Shown piece after piece: positions 7,326 to 15,443 of a DNA stretch of 39,175 bases. The notes beneath the pieces were generated by a model that saw only the letters and a list, made by a program, of their open reading frames with translations, had not been told where the DNA came from and searched no databases. The position numbers and the translations under genes were made by a program. The stretch is from the NCBI GenBank assembly GCA_949289455.1, contig CASEOA010000005.1, positions 1 to 39,175 of the forward strand, in the 5' to 3' direction. The first letter of the stretch is position 1, and the number at the start of each line of letters is the position of its first letter. The DNA is from an uncultured Eubacteriales bacterium. GTDB taxonomy: Bacteria; Bacillota; Clostridia; Oscillospirales; Oscillospiraceae.

Positions 7326-9317
7326 TTACTTGCCGATCTCGATGGCGGCCAGATAGGCGCTGCGGGTGGCCTGGTCCACCTTGCCGGGCTGGATGGCGTC
7401 GCCGATGACCCAGGTTTTCAGACCCTTGGCCTCGGCAGCCTGCTTCAGGGCGGTGATGTCCACGCTCTTCATACCCAGGGCGTAGAGAACGGTGTCGGCT
7501 TCCAGGGTCTGGACGCCGTCGTCATTCTCCACCTTCACGCTGGAGGGGGTGATCTCCAGGCAGCGGGTCTTGGGCAGCATTCCCACGCCGCACTTCTCCA
7601 TCTCCCAGATCAGGGCCTCCCGGTACATACCGAAGGACTCGTTGGCCAACCGGGGCAGCATCTCTACCACGGTGACCTCATGACCGGTCTTTTGGAGGAA
7701 GAGACCGGCTTCGCAGCCCACCAGTCCGCCGCCCACCATGACAATCTTGTGGCCGGGCTTCACCTTGCCGTCATACATATCCATAGCCTGATGGGCGTGC
7801 TCGATGCCGGGCACCGGGGGGCAGGTGGGCAGGGAGCCGGTGGCAAAGATGACACCGTCGGCGCCAAAGGAGCCGATGTTCTCCGGGGTGACAACGGTGT
7901 TGAGCCGCACGTCCACGTCCCGGCGCTCCACCTCCCGCACCAGCAGGTTCTTGAAGTTCATCAGGTCGGGCTTGTCGGTATCCACGTCGGTGAACCGCAG
8001 CAGGCCGCCCAGATAGGAGGACTGCTCAGCCAGGATCACCTTCTGCCCCCGGTCAGCGGCGGTGATGGCAGCCTGGAGACCGGCGGCGCCGCCGCCCACG
8101 ATGAGGACAGTCTCACACTTGGAGGCAGGGGCCAGGGTGTCGGGGTCAAAAGGCAGGTGGGCCAGGGGGTTGATGGTACAGTGGCCCACATAGAGGGCCA
8201 GCTCCTCGCTGGTAAAGGGCAGGTCGTCGTACCCCTCCTCCGGGGAGCCGGGGAAGCACTTGTAGCAGCGCAGGCAGCGGCGGATCTGATCCTCTCTCCC
8301 CTCCCGGGCCTTGTTGGCAAACTCGGGGTCGGCCAGCATCTGGCGGCCCAGGATGGCAAAGTCGATCTTGCCCTCGGCGATGGCCTGATCACACAGCTCG
8401 GGGGAATTGATGCCGCCCACAGCGCCCACGGGCAGCTTGGTATATTTCTTGATAATGGCAGCGCTGTCGATATTCAGGCCGTGGGCGTGGAACATGGAGC
8501 TCTCGGTACCCGACTTGACAGACGCCTCATAGATGCCGCAGGTCACATGGACGGAGGTGATGTAGGGCTCCGCCATGGCAATGAACTCGCCGGTCTCCTG
8601 GGGGGTGATGCCGCCGGGCTGATGGTCGGTGCCGTCGATTCGCAGCTCCACCAGGAAGTCGGGACCCACCGCCTCTCGGACAGCCTTCAGGATCATCAGG
8701 GGGAACCGGGCCCGGTTCTCCAGGGAACCGCCGTAGCTGTCGGTGCGGGTGTTCATCAGGGGGGAGAGGAACTGCGTGAAGATAAAGCCGTGGCCGCCGT
8801 GGATGAGCACGCCGTCAAAGCCGGCCTTCTGCATATAGGTGGCGGCTACGGCGAACTCCTTGGCCACCCGGATCATGTCGTCCTCATTCATGGGCCGCAC
8901 CTTCACGCCGGCCAGGTTCGTGGTCTCCACGGGGCCGATGGCCTCCTGACCGGGGCCGAAGGGCACCTTCTCCTTGCCGCAGTGAACCAGCTCGGCCAGA
9001 GCTACAGCGCCATGGCGCTTGATGCGGCGGGCATACTCCCCCACAGCGTCAAAGGTCTCCGGGTCCTCCTCGGGCTTGGCAAAATCGAAGGGCCGGAAGC
9101 CGGGGATGCGGACGGCGTCGGTAAAGTTGACGTCGGTCTCACCCACGATCACGCAGCCGTTGCCGCCTTTGGCGCTGCTCTCCAGCTTGCGGTAAGTAAA
9201 ATCCCGGGCAGCGGGGTTCTGGACGATGAGGCCGAAGGCCATGGGGGCGCTGACGATACGGTTGCGGTAGGTCACCTTGCCGACCTGCATGGGAGAAAAC
9301 AGATGGGAAAATTTCAT
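7326..9317 (-). CDS. fcr: OYE-type two-domain ene-reductase, probable flavanone-cleaving reductase
   Basis: 663 residues, the usual length for the enoate reductase/2,4-dienoyl-CoA reductase/BaiCD family. Residues 1-370 form an FMN TIM barrel ('HGGHGFIF' 173-180, 'SYGGSLENRARF'), followed by the iron-sulphur motif Cys348-x2-Cys351-x2-Cys354-x25-Cys380, an FAD Rossmann motif (GGGAAG, about 408-413) and a second nucleotide site (GGGLVG, about 529-534). Electrons from NAD(P)H would pass FAD, [4Fe-4S] and FMN to an activated C=C. Next to phloretin hydrolase and near chalcone isomerase, the best match by role is the flavanone/flavanonol-cleaving reductase of E. ramulus, which makes dihydrochalcone directly. 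Ribosome site AAAGGAG. The position usually occupied by Tyr in 'HGAHGY' is Phe178. The family is certain, the substrate inferred. Confidence 0.72.
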   Translation of the reverse strand: MKFSHLFSPMQVGKVTYRNRIVSAPMAFGLIVQNPAARDFTYRKLESSAKGGNGCVIVGETDVNFTDAVRIPGFRPFDFAKPEEDPETFDAVGEYARRIKRHGAVALAELVHCGKEKVPFGPGQEAIGPVETTNLAGVKVRPMNEDDMIRVAKEFAVAATYMQKAGFDGVLIHGGHGFIFTQFLSPLMNTRTDSYGGSLENRARFPLMILKAVREAVGPDFLVELRIDGTDHQPGGITPQETGEFIAMAEPYITSVHVTCGIYEASVKSGTESSMFHAHGLNIDSAAIIKKYTKLPVGAVGGINSPELCDQAIAEGKIDFAILGRQMLADPEFANKAREGREDQIRRCLRCYKCFPGSPEEGYDDLPFTSEELALYVGHCTINPLAHLPFDPDTLAPASKCETVLIVGGGAAGLQAAITAADRGQKVILAEQSSYLGGLLRFTDVDTDKPDLMNFKNLLVREVERRDVDVRLNTVVTPENIGSFGADGVIFATGSLPTCPPVPGIEHAHQAMDMYDGKVKPGHKIVMVGGGLVGCEAGLFLQKTGHEVTVVEMLPRLANESFGMYREALIWEMEKCGVGMLPKTRCLEITPSSVKVENDDGVQTLEADTVLYALGMKSVDITALKQAAEAKGLKTWVIGDAIQPGKVDQATRSAYLAAIEIGK

Positions 9318-9349
9318 TTGCTGCGTGCTCCTTTCAGAATTGTTGGGGC

Positions 9350-10294
9350 TTAAATACCGGGGAACTGGATATTTTTATACTTGGGCAACCGCTCGGCAAC
9401 GGTCTGACGCTTAACAGGGTCCATGAAGAAGCCCCCCTGAGTCTCGGCGATCTCATCGCAGTGGACGCCCCGGCCTTCCTCGGTGGTGCGGTCCCGCTCC
9501 AGGCCGTTCTCTGCGATGACAAATTTCCAGCGGCCGTCCTCCGTCTGCTCCAGGGTACCGCCGGCCCCGCACACCACACACTCAATGGGATAGTGCAGCC
9601 CCTTCCACTGGGGTTCCCCCAGGCACAGAGCGTTGGAGTGACAGTTGGGGCACCAGCCATAGTCCGGATCCCCCAACCATTTGCGCTCAGAGACCGGGGT
9701 GTTCAGCGCCTTCATGATGTTTTCACCCATCTCTCTGGCCCGGGCCAGCTTCTCCTCATAGAGCAGCACCTGGGCGGGGGCGGGCACCTGGGTGGCCAGA
9801 TACATGTCCACGATTTTAAAGCTGTTGGTAAAGGTGGTGGCCTGCATACACTCCAGAGCCATGGATTGCCAGGAGCGGGTGGAACCGCCCACGGCGATCA
9901 GTCCGCCAACCCGGTCCCGGGGTGCGATGGCGCCGATTTTGGTAAGGAATGCCGACTCGTAGGCCAGGTTGCGGTGCATGAACTTCAGAAAGAGGGAGGA
10001 AGGCATGAGGTCGTAGGTGGGCGCGGAGAAGATAACGGCGTCCTGGTCCAGCATCACGTCCATAATCTTCTTCTTGTCATCCTTTTTGTCCAAGGGACAG
10101 CCCACATTTTTGCCCATGGACATACCGATGGTACAGGAGGTACAGCCGTCGCAGTCCAACAGCTCATAATCCTTCAGATTGATCATGCGGACCTCGGCCC
10201 CCTGTTCCCGGCAAACCAGCAGAGCCTCCTTCAGCAGGATCTCACAGTTGCTGTCTTTCCGGCCCGCAGTGACGCCCATCACATGAAAGCCCAT
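9350..10294 (-). CDS. Flavodoxin-fold NADPH-dependent FMN reductase with C-terminal zinc ribbon (copy 1)
   Basis: 314 residues from the ATG at 10294, chosen because AAAAGGAG lies upstream and the start then matches its paralogue at 14401; an ATG at 10330 (12 residues longer) is the alternative. Residues 1-200 are a flavodoxin-like FMN domain of the multimeric WrbA/NADPH-FMN-reductase type with the 'DCDGCTSC' cysteine segment. The C-terminal 100 residues hold two CxxC pairs ('WCPNC', 'CVVC') of a zinc-ribbon or rubredoxin-like module. It is the first gene of an operon with the OYE-type reductase and phloretin hydrolase, so a role in flavonoid reduction, either as electron donor or as an ene-reductase itself, is inferred. 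A similar protein sits in the neighbouring chi operon. Confidence 0.8.
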   Translation of the reverse strand: MGFHVMGVTAGRKDSNCEILLKEALLVCREQGAEVRMINLKDYELLDCDGCTSCTIGMSMGKNVGCPLDKKDDKKKIMDVMLDQDAVIFSAPTYDLMPSSLFLKFMHRNLAYESAFLTKIGAIAPRDRVGGLIAVGGSTRSWQSMALECMQATTFTNSFKIVDMYLATQVPAPAQVLLYEEKLARAREMGENIMKALNTPVSERKWLGDPDYGWCPNCHSNALCLGEPQWKGLHYPIECVVCGAGGTLEQTEDGRWKFVIAENGLERDRTTEEGRGVHCDEIAETQGGFFMDPVKRQTVAERLPKYKNIQFPGI

Positions 10295-10378
10295 ATACTC
10301 TAGCTCCTTTTCATAAGTTTTTGCAGTCATATGGTAACACCTTTGGGCAAAAAAGAGAAATTAAGCTTTTTTGCGGGA

Positions 10379-10407
10379 TTGATTAAAACTGCTTATGAAT
10401 TTATAAT
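10379..10407 (+). promoter_or_regulatory. Sigma-A promoter of the first LysR gene
   Basis: TTGATT (10379-10384), exactly 17 bases, TATAAT (10402-10407). It lies in the 110-base divergent region shared with the reductase operon. Arms TAAGC (10362-10366) and GCTTA (10391-10395) could be part of a LysR site overlapping it. Confidence 0.75.
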
Positions 10408-10440
10408 ATGGGAAACCAGTGCAAAAGGAGGCCCCGTCCC

Positions 10441-11346
10441 ATGAACCTAGACCAGCTGCGCTATTTTCTCTCGGCAGCCCGGCACCGGAACTTCACCGAG
10501 GCGGCCAAGGAATTCTACATCACCCAGCCCGCCATCACCCACCAGATTTCCGCCCTGGAGGGGGAACTGGGCACCAGGCTTTTCCGCCGCACCACCCGCA
10601 GCGTAAGCCTGACCCGGGCCGGGGAACTTTTCCTGGAGGACGCCAAACGGATGCTGGACCTGGAGGAGCGAGCCAGAGAGCGTATTCGGCAGGCTGAGCG
10701 GATGGAAAACCTGACCCTCAAGGTGGGCTATCTGAACAGCCCCAGCCGCCACTTTCTGCCCCAGGTCATGCGGGAATACCGGAGCCGGTATCCCCAGGTT
10801 CGGGTGGAGCTCACCCGGCGGGACGCCGAACACCTGCGGGACGACTGTGAGCAGAGCACCTTTGACGCGGCCTTTTCGGTGCTCACCGATCTGCAGGACC
10901 TCAACCAGTACCACTGCCGGAAGCTGGCCACCGACCACTACTGCCTGGTCTGTCCCAAGGACCACCCCTGTCTGGAAAATGCGGCCATCCACTACGACCG
11001 CCTGGCCACCGAGTCTTTCGCCTGCCTGTCCCAGACCGGCGGAAGCTATATGTACAAGCAGTTCCGCCAGATCTGTAAAAACTATGGCTTTCTTCCCCGG
11101 ATTTTGGCGGAGTATCCCGCCATGGAGGATGTGATTTTTGCCGTGGAGTGCGGGCAGGCGCTGGCGATCCTGCCTTACCGCGTCCGGGCCTATATGCACA
11201 CCGACCTGGCCTTTCTCCCGCTGGACGGAGACAATCCAGCCATCGACCTGGGCATGGTATGGCGGCGGGAATCGGGCAACCCTGCCCTGCAATGGTTTGT
11301 GGAGCTGGTGAACCACTTCCTGGTGGAGCAGCCTGAGCTGTTCTGA
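10441..11346 (+). CDS. LysR family transcriptional regulator (copy 1)
   Basis: 301 residues. The start at 10441 has AAAGGAGG at 10425-10432, better than the in-frame ATG at 10408. The N-terminal winged helix (1-60; 'MNLDQLRYFLSAARHRNFTEA', 'ITQPAITHQISALEGELG') is classic LysR; residues about 90-295 form the periplasmic-binding-like effector domain. It is transcribed away from the flavodoxin reductase-OYE reductase-phloretin hydrolase operon, the normal layout for a LysR activator of that operon responding to a substrate or intermediate, here plausibly a flavonoid. It is followed by a strong terminator. Confidence 0.92.
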   Translation: MNLDQLRYFLSAARHRNFTEAAKEFYITQPAITHQISALEGELGTRLFRRTTRSVSLTRAGELFLEDAKRMLDLEERARERIRQAERMENLTLKVGYLNSPSRHFLPQVMREYRSRYPQVRVELTRRDAEHLRDDCEQSTFDAAFSVLTDLQDLNQYHCRKLATDHYCLVCPKDHPCLENAAIHYDRLATESFACLSQTGGSYMYKQFRQICKNYGFLPRILAEYPAMEDVIFAVECGQALAILPYRVRAYMHTDLAFLPLDGDNPAIDLGMVWRRESGNPALQWFVELVNHFLVEQPELF

Positions 11347-11370
11347 GAAAGTCCTGACTTTTATAAACTC

Positions 11371-11409
11371 GAGGCCCCCGATCCGAAAAACGGATCGGGG
11401 GCCTCTTTT
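11371..11409 (+). terminator. Terminator of the first LysR gene
   Basis: Perfect 15-bp stem (11371-11385 with 11391-11405), AAAAA loop, TTTT tail. It separates the LysR gene from the convergent membrane-protein gene and may act both ways. Confidence 0.92.
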
Positions 11410-11423
11410 GTCAAAGATGGGAT

Positions 11424-11930
11424 TCAGGGGTGATGGGGCACGCCCTTGGGGGGCTTCTGGCACAGGGCCATGGTGATGGGCATCCCGATGGCGAAGGTGA
11501 CGAAGGCCACCACCAGGGCTACCACATAGGTCAGGGGGAAACTCATGAGGAAGGCCATGAAGAAGGCCCCGGCGGGCATCGTATAGCCCATGGCAATGAA
11601 CATCATGATGAGGCTCATGAGGAAGGTCATCACGAAGGTGATGGAGGCCACCCGCAGGATATGGAACAGCAGACCGTTCTCATTCTTCACGCCGCAGAGG
11701 CGGGCAAAGCCGTCCCCCATGGCCTTCAGGTCGATGTAGGTGCCGATGGCGAAGGTCACGGAAAAGGCGGGAATGAAGTCCAGGGTGAGCTGCTGGAACA
11801 GGGGGCCCCACAGCACCATGCCCATCTCCCGGTACATGTTGCTGCCGGTAATGTACATGGGCAGGAATATGGCGAACATAATGGCGAAAATGGTGTTGAA
11901 TACAATGCCGAACTGGTCTTTACGGAACAT
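11424..11930 (-). CDS. Small four-span membrane protein, DUF2798-like
   Basis: 168 residues from the ATG at 11930 with GGAGGG eight bases upstream; longer in-frame extensions lack a ribosome site. Four hydrophobic spans are visible (about 10-28, 45-63, 88-113, 120-150), arranged as two similar halves in which 'F..F' and 'P' spacing repeats, as in DUF2798-type proteins. No catalytic residues or transporter signature are recognised. It is the last gene of the chalcone isomerase operon, separated from the LVIVD gene by 120 bases containing a hairpin. A role in uptake or efflux of phenolics or in membrane anchoring is possible but unproven. Confidence 0.6.
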   Translation of the reverse strand: MFRKDQFGIVFNTIFAIMFAIFLPMYITGSNMYREMGMVLWGPLFQQLTLDFIPAFSVTFAIGTYIDLKAMGDGFARLCGVKNENGLLFHILRVASITFVMTFLMSLIMMFIAMGYTMPAGAFFMAFLMSFPLTYVVALVVAFVTFAIGMPITMALCQKPPKGVPHHP

Positions 11931-11957
11931 CGAGGATCCCTCCACAGTGATAAAATA

Positions 11958-11985
11958 CCCCCGGTTCCCGGCGGGGAACCGGGGG
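11958..11985 (-). terminator. Hairpin, possible attenuating terminator between LVIVD gene and membrane-protein gene
   Basis: Perfect 12-bp GC-rich stem (11958-11969 with 11974-11985), four-base loop; on the minus strand it is followed by TATTTTAT. The tail is short, so read-through to the membrane-protein gene is likely. Confidence 0.55.
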
Positions 11986-12049
11986 GTGCGGCATAGCCGC
12001 ATGCAACAAGGAACGGAATCGCTGAAGTAATCGGAAGAGAGGGGACGGA

Positions 12050-13420
12050 TCAAATGCCATCCTTCAGGCGGAGGATATACATGCCGTCGTGCCAGGTGTC
12101 CATGTAGATGTAGCCACGGTCATCCACCACGCAGTCCTCAGTGGTGGCGATCATGGGCCCGGGCACCGGCACGTCAAAGAGCAGTTTTTCCGGGTTAGGC
12201 GGAATGAAGTAGGCCAGCTCCTTGATGTAGTAGGGGTCAGACACGTCGAACACCCGCATGCCGGCGTGGAAGTAGCAGCAGTACACCTTGTTGGGGTCGT
12301 CCTGGAGCCAGCTCTTGCCCATGGGCTCGTGGATGTTGTGGGGCCCGAAGGGGCCGTTGGCCCCGATACCACAGTCATTGAAGTTGGGATACGGGAAGTC
12401 GGCAGGCACCTCGGGATAGGGGAACTCGGCCACCAGGGTGGGATCGGCGGGGTCGGACACGTCGATCATGTGCAGGTTGTTCATGGGCTGGGCCCCCTTG
12501 TGGACCCCGTTGAGGATCTTGTCCTTGGTAAAGAAGGGGAACCGCTCCCCCTCGTTGGTGAGCACGGCATAGTTCCGGCCGGTGAGGCGCATGTAGGTGT
12601 GGCACTGGGCGCCGTCAAACTTGCCGGCAAAGGGGGGCTGTACCATGAGTTGGGAGATCAGCTTGGGCCGGGTGGGGTCGGAAATGTTCAGGATGATGCC
12701 GCCGCCGCCGAAGTAACCCATGTACAGCTGGTCGGGATGATCGGGGCAGATGTTGCAGGCGTGGCACATGCCCCAGAACTTCTCGGCGTCGTGGCCCACG
12801 GCGTAGGTGCCTTCCACCATGCCGTCCTTGAACTGCTTGGGCAGCCACCACCGGCCGGCCTCCACGGGATTGCGGGGGTCGGAGATGTCCAGGATGCGGA
12901 CGATGAAGCCCACAAAGCCGGGGCACTCGGCGGGCATGTACACATACTTGCCGCCGTTGTAGGCAAACCGGTGAACCCCCATGCCGTTGGGCACTCCGGT
13001 GTCCCAGTGGGACAGCAGCTCGGGGTGCAGCGGGTCTTTTTTCAGGTCATAGATCTGGAGCCCGCCCAGGGCGGGGTCGCCAGGCTTGATGCCGTGGAGG
13101 AAGGGCACGCCGCCCCCCAGGGCCACGATGAGCAGGCCGTCGGCCACCTGAACCTTGGGGGTGGACTGGGCAAAGTAGATGTTGGGGTCGCTGACGTACA
13201 CGATGCCGGCCACCACAGGGTTGGCGGGATCAGTTACGTCCACGATGTTGACCCCGTTGCCCTTGAAGGAGCCGCAGTACATGTAATACTTGCCCTCGTC
13301 GGTCTTGTACAGGGCCATCTGGAAGGCGTTGATCCCGTTCAGATCGGAAAAGCCCACCACTTCCATGTTTTTGATGTAACCCTGATTGTGTTCACTTTTT
13401 GCGTAGAAAGGGACAGACAT
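12050..13420 (-). CDS. LVIVD-repeat beta-propeller protein of unknown function
   Basis: 456 residues from the ATG at 13420 with GAGGTGA just upstream; a GTG at 13429 is the alternative. The chain is built of repeated segments of the type '(V/I)xIVDVTDPANPVVAG', '(R)ILDISDPRNPVEAG', 'ILNISDPTRPKLI', 'HMIDVSDPADPTLV', 'RVFDVSDPYYIKEL', the LVIVD repeat, which folds as a beta-propeller. No signal peptide is seen, so it is probably cytosolic. His- and Cys-rich stretches ('HDAEKFWGMCHACNICPDH', 'GPHNIHEP') suggest a metal site in the funnel. It lies between the second flavodoxin reductase and the membrane protein in the chalcone isomerase operon. Function is not known; an enzyme acting on flavonoid or phenolic intermediates is inferred from context only. 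Confidence 0.78.
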   Translation of the reverse strand: MSVPFYAKSEHNQGYIKNMEVVGFSDLNGINAFQMALYKTDEGKYYMYCGSFKGNGVNIVDVTDPANPVVAGIVYVSDPNIYFAQSTPKVQVADGLLIVALGGGVPFLHGIKPGDPALGGLQIYDLKKDPLHPELLSHWDTGVPNGMGVHRFAYNGGKYVYMPAECPGFVGFIVRILDISDPRNPVEAGRWWLPKQFKDGMVEGTYAVGHDAEKFWGMCHACNICPDHPDQLYMGYFGGGGIILNISDPTRPKLISQLMVQPPFAGKFDGAQCHTYMRLTGRNYAVLTNEGERFPFFTKDKILNGVHKGAQPMNNLHMIDVSDPADPTLVAEFPYPEVPADFPYPNFNDCGIGANGPFGPHNIHEPMGKSWLQDDPNKVYCCYFHAGMRVFDVSDPYYIKELAYFIPPNPEKLLFDVPVPGPMIATTEDCVVDDRGYIYMDTWHDGMYILRLKDGI

Positions 13421-13435
13421 TTCGCTCACCTCGGA

Positions 13436-14401
13436 TCAGCAGGGCTTGGAGGACTGGATGAAGTCCTTGTACTTGGCCTTGCGGGCCTTGGCCTCGTCGG
13501 ACTGCATCATCTCCCGGGCGGCAGCCTCGTTGCGCTGAATGTCGTCGCCGTGGATGAACTTGCCGGAGATGGAGTCGTGGGCGTGGGGAATCCACTTGTC
13601 GGCGTCAAACTCAAAGACATACTTGCCGTCCACATTCTTCATGACGCCCTCGGTGCCGCACAGGCAGCAGATGGCGGTACCATCCTCCTGGAGGTAGAAG
13701 TTGTTGCTGTGGCAGTAGGGGCACACGCCGGCAGGACCCTTGTAGTCCTCGTTGTACACGCCGTGGCCGGGCACAAAGGTGCCGTCGGCCACCTTCTTGG
13801 CGGCAGCGGCCAGGTCAGCGCCCATCTGGTGGGCCTTGGCAATGGCCTCGTCGTTCATCAGGATACTCAGGGACCAGGGGAAGCACTGGTTGTCGATGAT
13901 GGTCCACTTGGAGGTGAGGGCGTGGGTGGCGAAGTCGCACTGGATACGGGTGGCCCAGTCGGAGCCGCCGATGCCCAGGAAGGTGACCACCTTCTCCTTC
14001 AGGTACTTGGGGTCGATGGGCTTGCCGCCGTGCTCCTCGGCGATCTTGGTGGCGATCATCAGGTTGCCCCGATCCATACGGGGGCCAAAGCGGTCCATGA
14101 TGGTGTGGAAGATGCCGGGGGCGCACTTCTCAAAGATGGGGGCGGCCCAGATGATGCCGTCGGCGTCAAACATCTTGTCGATGAGCCACTGCAAATCGTC
14201 CTTGATGACGCAGCCGTTGCCCCGGCCGGAGAACAGGCTGGCCACGCAGGCCTTACAGCCGGTGCAGTGCTTGATGTTCAGCTGGTGGACGTTGACAAAC
14301 TCGATCTCCGCACCCATCTCCTGGGCGGCCATCAGGGCCTCCTTGCACAGAGAGTCGTTGGCTCCGTTGAGGGTGCCGGCGGACAGTCCCAAAACTTTCA
14401 T
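13436..14401 (-). CDS. Flavodoxin-fold NADPH-dependent FMN reductase with C-terminal zinc ribbon (copy 2)
   Basis: 321 residues. N-terminal flavodoxin-like FMN domain ('MKVLGLSAGTLNGANDSLC', 'HCTGCKAC' near 46-53, 'GIIWAAPIFEKCAPG'), then a C-terminal ribbon with 'VCPYC' and 'CCLC' pairs, the same architecture as the protein at 9350-10294. The two share an aligned start, the C-x-GC-x2-C segment and the ribbon, so they are diverged paralogues. It follows chalcone isomerase in the operon by 35 bases. The reported flavone reductase of Flavonifractor plautii was described as a new ene-reductase class acting on the C2-C3 bond; whether this protein or its paralogue corresponds to it needs sequence comparison. 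The reaction is otherwise unassigned. Confidence 0.8.
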   Translation of the reverse strand: MKVLGLSAGTLNGANDSLCKEALMAAQEMGAEIEFVNVHQLNIKHCTGCKACVASLFSGRGNGCVIKDDLQWLIDKMFDADGIIWAAPIFEKCAPGIFHTIMDRFGPRMDRGNLMIATKIAEEHGGKPIDPKYLKEKVVTFLGIGGSDWATRIQCDFATHALTSKWTIIDNQCFPWSLSILMNDEAIAKAHQMGADLAAAAKKVADGTFVPGHGVYNEDYKGPAGVCPYCHSNNFYLQEDGTAICCLCGTEGVMKNVDGKYVFEFDADKWIPHAHDSISGKFIHGDDIQRNEAAAREMMQSDEAKARKAKYKDFIQSSKPC

Positions 14402-14436
14402 ACTCTTCTCAACCTTTCTGTTTATGTAAATTTTAT

Positions 14437-15270
14437 TTATCGCATGGTGATGTAGCCGCGGTACTGGGTCAGATTGTCGCTGGCGGCCATATCGGAGAGG
14501 AACATGGACACAATGTTATAGTTGGACTTCAGGAAGGGGAACTGCTCTTGCTGGGCCCACTCGGGCTTCTCCATCTGCCGGGTACCCTCCACGGCGGCCT
14601 GGTACCACTCCTCGGGACCGTCAAACCACAGCTCCACCAGGCGGTGGAACTGGCAGCCCACCACGTCGTGGTAGACCCTGCTGGATACCAGCCGGTTGAC
14701 CTCGGGCCGGGCCTGGAAGTAGGGGACAAAGACCTCCTGGAACCACTTCTCGCCGGTCTTTTCACAGGGCCAGCGCAGTACAAACTGCCAGCGGTAGTTG
14801 GGCCCGTCGGCAATGGTGCGGCCCCTGCCCTTGTAGTCCTCCTCCCAGTTGATGGGCACATGGGCAAAGACGAAGGGCGGGCAGCCGTTGTCGCCGCCGG
14901 AGGCCCGGTGGTCGTCCCCGTCCATGTTGGCGGCGTGGGACAGGTCGGTGCCGTCATCGGGGATCATGCCCTGCCAGCGCAGTACCTCCACCGGCATCCG
15001 CTCGGTAAAGGCGTTGACGCTCATCTCCGGGGTCATCTCGTTGACCATCCAGTAGTGCTCGGTCATCTGCATCCGCCGGGCGCCGAAGCGTTCCCCCTCC
15101 GGCGGGGTGGGCAGGGCGTTGTAAAAGGCGTACTTGGTGCAATAGGGGGTGAATTTGCTGATGCTGTCGGGAACGTGGACGGAATAGAGCCAGTGCTGCA
15201 GCTTGTGGCGGTATTCCTCCCTGACGCAGTCCACGTAAATGACGCTGCGCATGGGGTGGTAATCAAACAT
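14437..15270 (-). CDS. chi: Bacterial chalcone isomerase
   Basis: 277 residues from the ATG at 15270 with AAAGGAGGA upstream; the frame extends further but without a ribosome site. The sequence closely resembles the Eubacterium ramulus chalcone isomerase as I remember it, with shared segments 'MRS(V/L)IYVDCV', 'VH(V/I)PDSIS', 'TKYAFY', 'KG(R/K)GRTI', 'EKP(E/S)WAQQ' and a C-terminal 'YRGYITMR', and nearly the same length (about 282). That enzyme is built of two ferredoxin-like halves related to EthD/chlorite dismutase and uses a catalytic His near residue 33; His32 here aligns with it. It interconverts flavanone and chalcone and rearranges flavanonols such as taxifolin to alphitonin. First gene of its operon, divergent from a LysR gene. 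Confidence 0.9.
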   Translation of the reverse strand: MFDYHPMRSVIYVDCVREEYRHKLQHWLYSVHVPDSISKFTPYCTKYAFYNALPTPPEGERFGARRMQMTEHYWMVNEMTPEMSVNAFTERMPVEVLRWQGMIPDDGTDLSHAANMDGDDHRASGGDNGCPPFVFAHVPINWEEDYKGRGRTIADGPNYRWQFVLRWPCEKTGEKWFQEVFVPYFQARPEVNRLVSSRVYHDVVGCQFHRLVELWFDGPEEWYQAAVEGTRQMEKPEWAQQEQFPFLKSNYNIVSMFLSDMAASDNLTQYRGYITMR

Positions 15271-15352
15271 TACTGCATCCTCCTTTGGGTCCGCGCCGGC
15301 CCCGATGCCGCTGTCCGCGGCAGGCGGCGCCTGGAACCTTGCCGGAATTTCT

Positions 15353-15365
15353 GTACATAGTGTAC
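15353..15365. promoter_or_regulatory. Palindrome, possible LysR operator for the chi operon
   Basis: GTACA-TAG-TGTAC is a perfect 5-3-5 palindrome in the chi/LysR divergent region. On the minus strand it overlaps TACACT, a possible -10 of the chi operon. No convincing -35 is seen there, as expected for an activated promoter. Confidence 0.4.
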
Positions 15366-15443
15366 CAAAGATTCCGAAAATCAGAAGCATCCTTTGGCGA
15401 CATGCCTGCAACAGATCGGTGCAGCGAGATGGGCGAAATGGGA

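Noticed and set aside
7326-9317. BaiCD/BaiH-type bile acid reductase
   Set aside because: Same family, but no other bai genes are nearby and the neighbours are flavonoid enzymes.
7272-9353. 693-codon open frame antisense to the OYE-type reductase
   Set aside because: Same shadow effect; no recognisable domain, while the opposite strand encodes a complete enzyme with cofactor motifs.
12089-14455. Very long open frame on the plus strand (788 codons) opposite the LVIVD and reductase genes
   Set aside because: It is the antisense shadow of GC-rich coding sequence: composition is Gly/His/Val/Leu-rich without domains, and the minus-strand genes have ribosome sites and clear families.
14437-15270. 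Generic EthD/dimeric alpha-beta barrel protein
   Set aside because: The fold relation is real, but segment-by-segment similarity to bacterial chalcone isomerase and the conserved His are much more specific.
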